A model generated the notes under the pieces. That model saw only the letters and a program-made list of their open reading frames with translations, did no database searches and was not told the DNA's origin. This document shows, in pieces, positions 52,670-57,354 of a stretch of 57,354 nt of DNA; the stretch's first letter is position 1, and each line of letters begins with the position of its first letter. Origin of the DNA: an uncultured Clostridium sp. (GTDB taxonomy: Bacteria; Bacillota; Clostridia; TANB77; CAG-508); contig USDL01000006.1 of the NCBI GenBank assembly GCA_900553365.1, positions 1 to 57,354 of the forward strand, read 5' to 3'. Position numbers and translations under genes: made by a program.

Positions 52670-52954
52670 TTAATTCTGCATTATTGCTATTATTTGCTGA
52701 ATTCTCCTTGTTTTTTCATTGACATCTTCATAGCAAATGCGGTTTATTGTTTCACCTTCATGTTCTACTACGATAATATCGCCTTCTTCAGGCTCTCTAC
52801 CAATTACTTCAAGAATTTTGTGTACAGGAATATCAACCATTATTGTATCTCTTGTACCAAAATCAGTTTTTCTGCTTTCCTCGAGTTCCATCATTTCAAC
52901 TTCACAAACAGCATAGTTTTCTTCTATTCTGTCTATTGATGCATAGCTTGTCAT
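52670..52954 (-). CDS. DUF3006-family small protein
   Basis: This 94-aa protein has the DUF3006 pattern: ASIDRIEENYAVCEVE near the N-terminus, then a middle DIPVHKILE and EGDIIVVEHEGETI. Such proteins occur beside secreted ComEC-like metallo-beta-lactamase-fold hydrolases, as here. The start overlaps the stop of that hydrolase gene (ATGA). Function is unknown. Confidence 0.75.
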   Translation of the reverse strand: MTSYASIDRIEENYAVCEVEMMELEESRKTDFGTRDTIMVDIPVHKILEVIGREPEEGDIIVVEHEGETINRICYEDVNEKTRRIQQIIAIMQN

Positions 52955-53955
52955 TTTGTGTTTTTCTCCTCCAATTCAACTCCGCATAAATAATCTCCTG
53001 GTTCACAGCTGAAGCTTACATCATCTGTAGTTATTGTTATTTCTACAGTTCCGCTTTCATCTGTCCGGTAAACTATTATGCTATTGTTTTTAAGCTTTTC
53101 CATTGTTGATTTTACTGGGTGTTCGTATTTGTTTCCCACTTTGGCTGATATGAGTGCATAATCAGGATTAACTGCTTCTAAAAATTCATCACTTGTAGAA
53201 GTATTACTTCCATGGTGTCCAATTTTTAAAATTTCTGCCTCTATGTTTTCGCCAGACTGCAAAATTTCCTTTTCAACTTCTGTTTCAGCATCTCCTGTCA
53301 TTATTATATCCATGTCTCCAAAAGATACTTTAAGAACTGTTGAGTAATTGTTTAAATTGTTTCCTGGATCTTTCATTGAGGCAATAACCTTCATTGTTGA
53401 TTTCCCTAAGTTATAGGTTGTTCCAACTACTGGATATTCAACATTGTAGTTTTTGTCTTTTATCTCCTTCATAAGTTTAGCATACCAGTTGCTGGTTACT
53501 TTACCTGGCTCAACCTCGGGAATAATAATTTTTCCTATTTCGAAATTGGTTATAACATCATACATGCCACCCATGTGGTCATCATGTGGATGAGTTCCAA
53601 ACAAATAGTCAATCTTATTGATTCCAAGTTCATTTAGGTATTTTACCACATTTTCTCCTGTGGAACGTGTGCCACAGTCAACAAGTGCAACTTGCTCATT
53701 TTGAACAAACAAAAAGCTGTCGGCTTGGCCGACATCAATCATATAGACCTTAAGTTCACCTTCGATTTTCTCCGGGTTTTCCAGTTCAGTTGTTTGGGTA
53801 TTCGATTGTTCCTGAGTTGTTTCAGGTGCTGTTGAAGTGTTTTGGGATTCACTGCTGGGATTAAAATAAAATTCCAGCAAACATGCAACGATAAGAATCC
53901 CTGCTCCAAGAATTGATAATGCTAGATTTTTTCGACCGTTCTTGCCATTTGACAT
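52951..53955 (-). CDS. ComEC/Rec2-like metallo-beta-lactamase-fold hydrolase
   Basis: The 334-aa protein has an N-terminal membrane anchor (LALSILGAGILIVACLLEFYF), a low-complexity linker and an MBL domain. The domain has YMIDVGQADSFLF, ALVDCGTRSTGENV, FGTHPHDDHMGGM (HxHxDH) and ILKIGHHGSNTST. Such proteins are secreted nucleases or ComEC-like hydrolases. Its codon choice is richer in GC than its neighbours (for example GTC GGC, GAC AGC), and it contains an in-frame CGG read as Arg in VYRTDESG. Both features suggest horizontal transfer. Confidence 0.85.
   Translation of the reverse strand: MSNGKNGRKNLALSILGAGILIVACLLEFYFNPSSESQNTSTAPETTQEQSNTQTTELENPEKIEGELKVYMIDVGQADSFLFVQNEQVALVDCGTRSTGENVVKYLNELGINKIDYLFGTHPHDDHMGGMYDVITNFEIGKIIIPEVEPGKVTSNWYAKLMKEIKDKNYNVEYPVVGTTYNLGKSTMKVIASMKDPGNNLNNYSTVLKVSFGDMDIIMTGDAETEVEKEILQSGENIEAEILKIGHHGSNTSTSDEFLEAVNPDYALISAKVGNKYEHPVKSTMEKLKNNSIIVYRTDESGTVEITITTDDVSFSCEPGDYLCGVELEEKNTK
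53065..53067 (-). other. In-frame CGG read as arginine (exception)
   Basis: Codons are GTT TAC CGG ACA GAT GAA, encoding V-Y-R-T-D-E, where Arg is conserved in ComEC-like hydrolases. A +1 shift here would meet a stop eight codons later. The downstream context is CGGAC, unlike the CGGNA of the eight shift sites. Confidence 0.8.
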
Positions 53956-53976
53956 GTACGATACCTCCTAAAAATT

Positions 53977-54705
53977 TTACAATATTATATCAAATTTTCT
54001 AGCATTTAGCAAATTACTCGTTTTACTTGACTTTATAAATTCTTTTATTATGTTTAAGTCCTCTTGGGTTGTAATTTTTATATTTGTATAGTCTCCCTCT
54101 AATACCTTGACACTATAATTATCTTTTTCTAACAACATACAGTCATCTGTAACGTTTTCATTATTATACTTTTCATGTAAAAGCAGTAGAGTTTTTCTGT
54201 CAAAACACTGAGGAGTTTGTATAATCCATGTATTTTCCCTTTTTGTAGTATTAATTACAATGTTATTTTCATTTGTAATTTTTATTGTGTCTTTACTTTT
54301 TACTCCTATTGTTGCACCTTTATAATCTATCATGCTTTCTATACATTTGTTTATGTAATCTTGTTTGATTAATGGTCTTGCTCCATCGTGTATAATTACT
54401 ATGTCTGAATTAGTTGTTTTTATTGAATTATGTACTGATTCTTTCCTGGTTGTTCCTCCAAATATTACTTTTACATTTTTATCTACTTTTTCTTTTTGTA
54501 GAATTTCATTAATTATTTGTGAATCATCTTTTCTTATTGTAATTAATATATCATCTATATATTTGTTTTTATTAAATGCTTCTAAACTGTATGATAATAC
54601 AGCTTTTTCATTAATATATTCAAAGTTTTTATTTGTTGTTTTGCCAAATCTTGTGCTATTTCCTGCAACTAATATAATTGCTGTAATTTTTTTATTGTTT
54701 AACAT
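53977..54705 (-). CDS. ispD: 2-C-methyl-D-erythritol 4-phosphate cytidylyltransferase
   Basis: This enzyme of the non-mevalonate isoprenoid pathway transfers CMP to MEP. The 242-aa protein has AIILVAGNSTRFGKTTNKNF, VIIHDGARPLI, TIGVKSKDTIK and IIQTPQCFDRKTLL. It overlaps ispE by 7 bp, which gives an ispF-ispE-ispD operon order in transcription. Confidence 0.95.
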   Translation of the reverse strand: MLNNKKITAIILVAGNSTRFGKTTNKNFEYINEKAVLSYSLEAFNKNKYIDDILITIRKDDSQIINEILQKEKVDKNVKVIFGGTTRKESVHNSIKTTNSDIVIIHDGARPLIKQDYINKCIESMIDYKGATIGVKSKDTIKITNENNIVINTTKRENTWIIQTPQCFDRKTLLLLHEKYNNENVTDDCMLLEKDNYSVKVLEGDYTNIKITTQEDLNIIKEFIKSSKTSNLLNARKFDIIL

Positions 54706-55574
54706 TCTTGTTCCTTTCTTTTTGAATTATAAGATATGCAATAGTAAGCTTCGTATTTGTTTTTAATTTTTTTGTATACTTGTTTTGCTTCTTCTTTATT
54801 TTTAAATATTCCATACACTGATGAGCCAGAGCCAGACATCAAGCAGCCTTTTGTGCCATATTTAATAAATTCATTTTTGATATTATTTATTATTGGATTA
54901 TCAACAACTTGTTCAAAGTCATTATGTAAATTTGCTTGTAATTCTTCTATATTACTAGTCTCTAGGGCTTCAATTATTTTAGTTGTGTTATCTGTTTTAT
55001 ATATTTTAGATGTTTTTGAATCTAATTTTTCATACATTTCTTTTGTATTACATGAAATATCTGGTTTTACAACTACTAAATAATATTTGGTCTTAGTATT
55101 TATTTTAGTAATAATATCTCCTATTCCTTCCACCTTTACTGCTTTATTATACAAGCATGGTACAACGTCTGCACCAAGGCTAGCTCCTATTTTTTCCATT
55201 TCTTTTTTTGTTAATTTTAGGTTAAATAGTTTATTTATTCCAATAATAAAGCTTGCACAGTCTGTACTGCCTCCACCGAGTCCCGCTTGCATTGGAATTC
55301 TTTTATTTAAATTAACAGTTACTCCCTGAATTTCCTTGTATTTTGCCTGCATTTTAATGTATGCTTTATAAATAATATTTTCTTTATTATTTATTTCATT
55401 GCAATTTGTTTCTAGTTTAAATACATTTTCATTGTTTTTTGAAATATACATTTCATCATATAAATTAATTTTTTGAAAAACAGATAATATATTGTGATAA
55501 TTATCTATTCTCTTGGCTGTTATTAATAGATTCAAATTGATTTTTGCTCTAGCTTTTAGGTATATTTTATCCAT
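54699..55574 (-). CDS. ispE: 4-diphosphocytidyl-2-C-methyl-D-erythritol kinase
   Basis: This GHMP kinase of about 291 aa has KARAKINLNLLI, PMQAGLGGGSTDCASF (ATP loop) and GCLMSGSGSSVYGIF. The start is the second ATG of ATGATG, 6 nt after AGGAG. It works between IspD and IspF in the MEP pathway; all three genes are adjacent. Confidence 0.95.
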   Translation of the reverse strand: MDKIYLKARAKINLNLLITAKRIDNYHNILSVFQKINLYDEMYISKNNENVFKLETNCNEINNKENIIYKAYIKMQAKYKEIQGVTVNLNKRIPMQAGLGGGSTDCASFIIGINKLFNLKLTKKEMEKIGASLGADVVPCLYNKAVKVEGIGDIITKINTKTKYYLVVVKPDISCNTKEMYEKLDSKTSKIYKTDNTTKIIEALETSNIEELQANLHNDFEQVVDNPIINNIKNEFIKYGTKGCLMSGSGSSVYGIFKNKEEAKQVYKKIKNKYEAYYCISYNSKRKEQEC

Positions 55575-55583
55575 CATTTTCTC

Positions 55584-56051
55584 CTATTCAACTGTAATAA
55601 TTGCAATAGCACTTATTCCATTACCTTTTCCACATTCTGTTAAGCCTTCTCCTGTTGTTGCTGTTATTCCAATAGAATTTTCTGGAATTTGAAGTATTAT
55701 AGATAAGTTTTTTCTCATTTCTTGGATTCTTGGACTAATTTTAGGAGTTTTACATTCTATTGATATTGATAGATGTATAATTTCATTAGTTAAATACTTT
55801 TTAGCTTCTTTTAGGTATTCTACGCTATCTGTTATCCCTTTATTTTTGCACATATCATCTGCAATTTCGCCTAATATGTTTTTCCCAGTAATTCCTGAAA
55901 TGGCGTTAGTTATAGCGTGCAAGACAACGTCTCCATCACTATTTGCTACTACTGACATTTTTTCTTCAAATTCGATTCCTGCTAGAATTAGCTTTTTGTT
56001 TGTGTTTTTATAGTCTATTTTATGACTATCTTGTCCCAATGCTACTTTCAT
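55584..56051 (-). CDS. ispF: 2-C-methyl-D-erythritol 2,4-cyclodiphosphate synthase
   Basis: This 155-aa trimeric zinc enzyme has GQDSHKI (zinc ligands D and H), SDGDVVLHAITNAISG and TATTGEGLTECGKGNGISAIAI. The family motifs are all present. It is first of the three isp genes in transcription order. Confidence 0.96.
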   Translation of the reverse strand: MKVALGQDSHKIDYKNTNKKLILAGIEFEEKMSVVANSDGDVVLHAITNAISGITGKNILGEIADDMCKNKGITDSVEYLKEAKKYLTNEIIHLSISIECKTPKISPRIQEMRKNLSIILQIPENSIGITATTGEGLTECGKGNGISAIAIITVE

Positions 56052-56063
56052 ATTTTTTCTCCT

Positions 56064-57005
56064 TTATTTTTTCTCTTTGTTACGCTTGTCTTGTATTATT
56101 TCCATTTCTTTTTCTGTAATTAAGCTAACATTATTTTCTTTTGCCCAAGATACGCAGCCTTTTAGAACTGTGCTTAAAAATACTCTTGGCACTTTTACAA
56201 GTTTTGCACAGGCTTCATCTGTAAATTTAACGTCTGGATCTATTCTTGATGCAGCATATTTTACTGTGTCTAGGCTGATTCCTTTACTTGCTGGAATTGG
56301 CTCTGATACAGGTCTTTTAAATCTTGTGTACCAGAAATTTTTATTATCCCTATATCCATAGTCTACTGGTACTTGTGGGAATGATGTTGATGTTACACCA
56401 TCTATTATTGCATCATAGTATTTTGGTTTCATTAAAATGTGGTCTATTTTTAAGATAAAATGTGCCCCAAATTTACTTGTTATTCCATTAAAATCATGGT
56501 AAGGTGGTAAGTATTCTTCTTGAATAGTATCATTTTGTGCCCCATCTAATTCTTTTACCCATGTACATTCAAAAACTTGAAATGCTTCGCTTATAATCTT
56601 TGGGAATGCTTCGTTTGGGTTTTCTCTTGCTCTTTTTCCATCAACTAGTGTAAATATACAATCTTTCATCTTCTCTTCTGTAGTTTCTCCTGGATAGCCT
56701 AATCTTACCGCTTCTTTAAAGTATTTTCTTTTATCTGTTATAAAGTTGATTGAACATTTACCTGTTCTTAAAATATTCTTTGCAGTATTTGAACTGTTTC
56801 TGCAACAAAGCACCATTGCGTAATAGTCTTTTCCTGCGATGTAGTAAGGAAAGCATAGTGAATATGAGCCTATATTTGTTTGCCCATTTTCGCTTAAAGT
56901 TCCTATTTCTGTTGTTGGCATTGGGAAAAAGCTTGATGTTTGATAAAAATTATCAACTATCCTTAAATCCCTAAATCCATTCAATTCTTCAATTTTCTTT
57001 TCCAT
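56064..57005 (-). CDS. Flavin reductase-like (FMN-binding split-barrel) protein
   Basis: The 313-aa protein is a long member of the flavin reductase/flavoredoxin family. The N-terminal half has TTEIGTLSENGQTNIGSYSLCFPYYI and MVLCCRNSSNTAKNIL, with TGKCSINFI, the FMN-phosphate region. I chose ATG 57005 because AAAGGA is 8 nt upstream; another ATG three codons earlier is too close to it. The substrate is unknown. Confidence 0.8.
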   Translation of the reverse strand: MEKKIEELNGFRDLRIVDNFYQTSSFFPMPTTEIGTLSENGQTNIGSYSLCFPYYIAGKDYYAMVLCCRNSSNTAKNILRTGKCSINFITDKRKYFKEAVRLGYPGETTEEKMKDCIFTLVDGKRARENPNEAFPKIISEAFQVFECTWVKELDGAQNDTIQEEYLPPYHDFNGITSKFGAHFILKIDHILMKPKYYDAIIDGVTSTSFPQVPVDYGYRDNKNFWYTRFKRPVSEPIPASKGISLDTVKYAASRIDPDVKFTDEACAKLVKVPRVFLSTVLKGCVSWAKENNVSLITEKEMEIIQDKRNKEKK

Positions 57006-57031
57006 AAAAACCATCCTTTCTTTTGATTAAA

Positions 57032-57354
57032 TTAAAATCTTTCATCTTCATCATAGTTTTGTTTTTGTTCTAATTTATTATCTTTCATCTTTTCTTTAAT
57101 AGAAAATCTGTCAAATATTAATTCATTATATGAGGCTGAAAAATCTTCAAATTTATTATTACTTTCTACATAGTCAATTCCTTTATTTGAATATATGTTT
57201 TTATTAGAAACTGTTGCAATTAGCTCTGGGGCTAATGTTTCTCTTGAAAAGCCAAGTGCTATTTGTCCTCTTATTCCTTTACCCTCAAGAATTTCTTTAG
57301 GTGTTGTAACCATTGCACATAATTGATTTGAAGTATTAGTAACATATCTTGTAT
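57032..57354 (-). CDS. C-terminal part of an unrecognised protein (cut by window end)
   Basis: The open frame continues through the right edge, so the start is missing. The visible 107 codons contain TSNQLCAMVTTPKEILEGKG, GQIALGFSRETLAPELIATVS and YSNKGIDYVE, with a charged C-terminus ending NYDEDERF. I do not recognise the family. It lies 27 bp upstream of the flavoprotein gene. Confidence 0.55.
   Translation of the reverse strand, partial: TRYVTNTSNQLCAMVTTPKEILEGKGIRGQIALGFSRETLAPELIATVSNKNIYSNKGIDYVESNNKFEDFSASYNELIFDRFSIKEKMKDNKLEQKQNYDEDERF

Overview
The window is a dense, AT-rich stretch of a Bacillota chromosome, most likely from an uncultured anaerobic (gut-type) member of the Clostridia. 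The supporting signs are FeoAB iron uptake, oxygen-independent ribonucleotide reductase (NrdD/NrdG) as the only RNR visible, the non-mevalonate IspDEF genes, Gram-positive-type ribosome binding sites (AGGAGG) and canonical TTGACA/17 bp/TATAAT promoters. Naming the genus is beyond what the sequence supports. Nearly all genes lie on the minus strand; only a TetR regulator and uvrB are on the plus strand. All three stop codons are used normally.

Layout from left to right: iron uptake feoAB and a dicarboxylate/amino-acid symporter next to a TetR regulator (1-4.7 kb); a small accessory patch with RhuM and a HEPN-like protein, then a queuosine enzyme fused to an acetyltransferase (4.7-7.6 kb); a CDP-3,6-dideoxyhexose (paratose/tyvelose type) surface-glycan operon, gtrA-rfbF-rfbG-rfbH-epimerases-glycosyltransferases (7.6-15.4 kb); ruvB, radA, ftsH, alr, a Fem-type transferase, a dCMP deaminase, cysS and PBP1A (15.4-26.9 kb); dprA, folD, uvrB, proS and three tRNAs (27-33.1 kb); scpB, plsC, cmk and a P-loop/Asp23 fusion (33.2-36 kb); a structured accessory locus with a prepilin-like SUMF1/FGE-fold protein whose 3' end looks like a diversity-generating-retroelement variable region (36.1-38.4 kb); uvrA, two metal transporters, a response regulator, RNase P RNA, a foldase and nrdGD (38.4-48.3 kb); obgE, trpS, rpmA and rplU (49-52.2 kb); and a ComEC-like hydrolase pair, ispDEF and a flavoprotein (52.7-57.3 kb).

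The main discovery is a recoding pattern. Five genes (rfbH, radA, alr, dprA, uvrB) look broken by +1 frameshifts, eight in all. Every break is the same event: an in-frame CGG triplet where homology demands that the C be skipped and the following GGN be read as glycine. Removing that one C at each site restores a full-length protein, including the UvrB Walker A glycine and the DprA PGN and GTN motifs. I found only one other in-frame CGG in the window; it is read normally as Arg in a compositionally unusual hydrolase gene. All eight shift sites are CGGN followed by A, whereas the exception is CGGAC. The codons before the sites differ, so the signal appears to be the A-site CGGN itself. This suggests that CGG is unassigned or poorly decoded in this lineage and acts as a +1 frameshift or four-base glycine codon, a decoding system I do not know to have been described.

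Other signals worth following are the putative DGR variable region with five tandem hairpins behind it, a perfect 16 bp inverted repeat enclosing the ribosome binding site and start codon of a small membrane protein, a 20 bp inverted repeat before a putative metal exporter, a structured nrdD leader, and a bL27 that lacks the cleavable Firmicutes extension with no Prp protease gene between rplU and rpmA.
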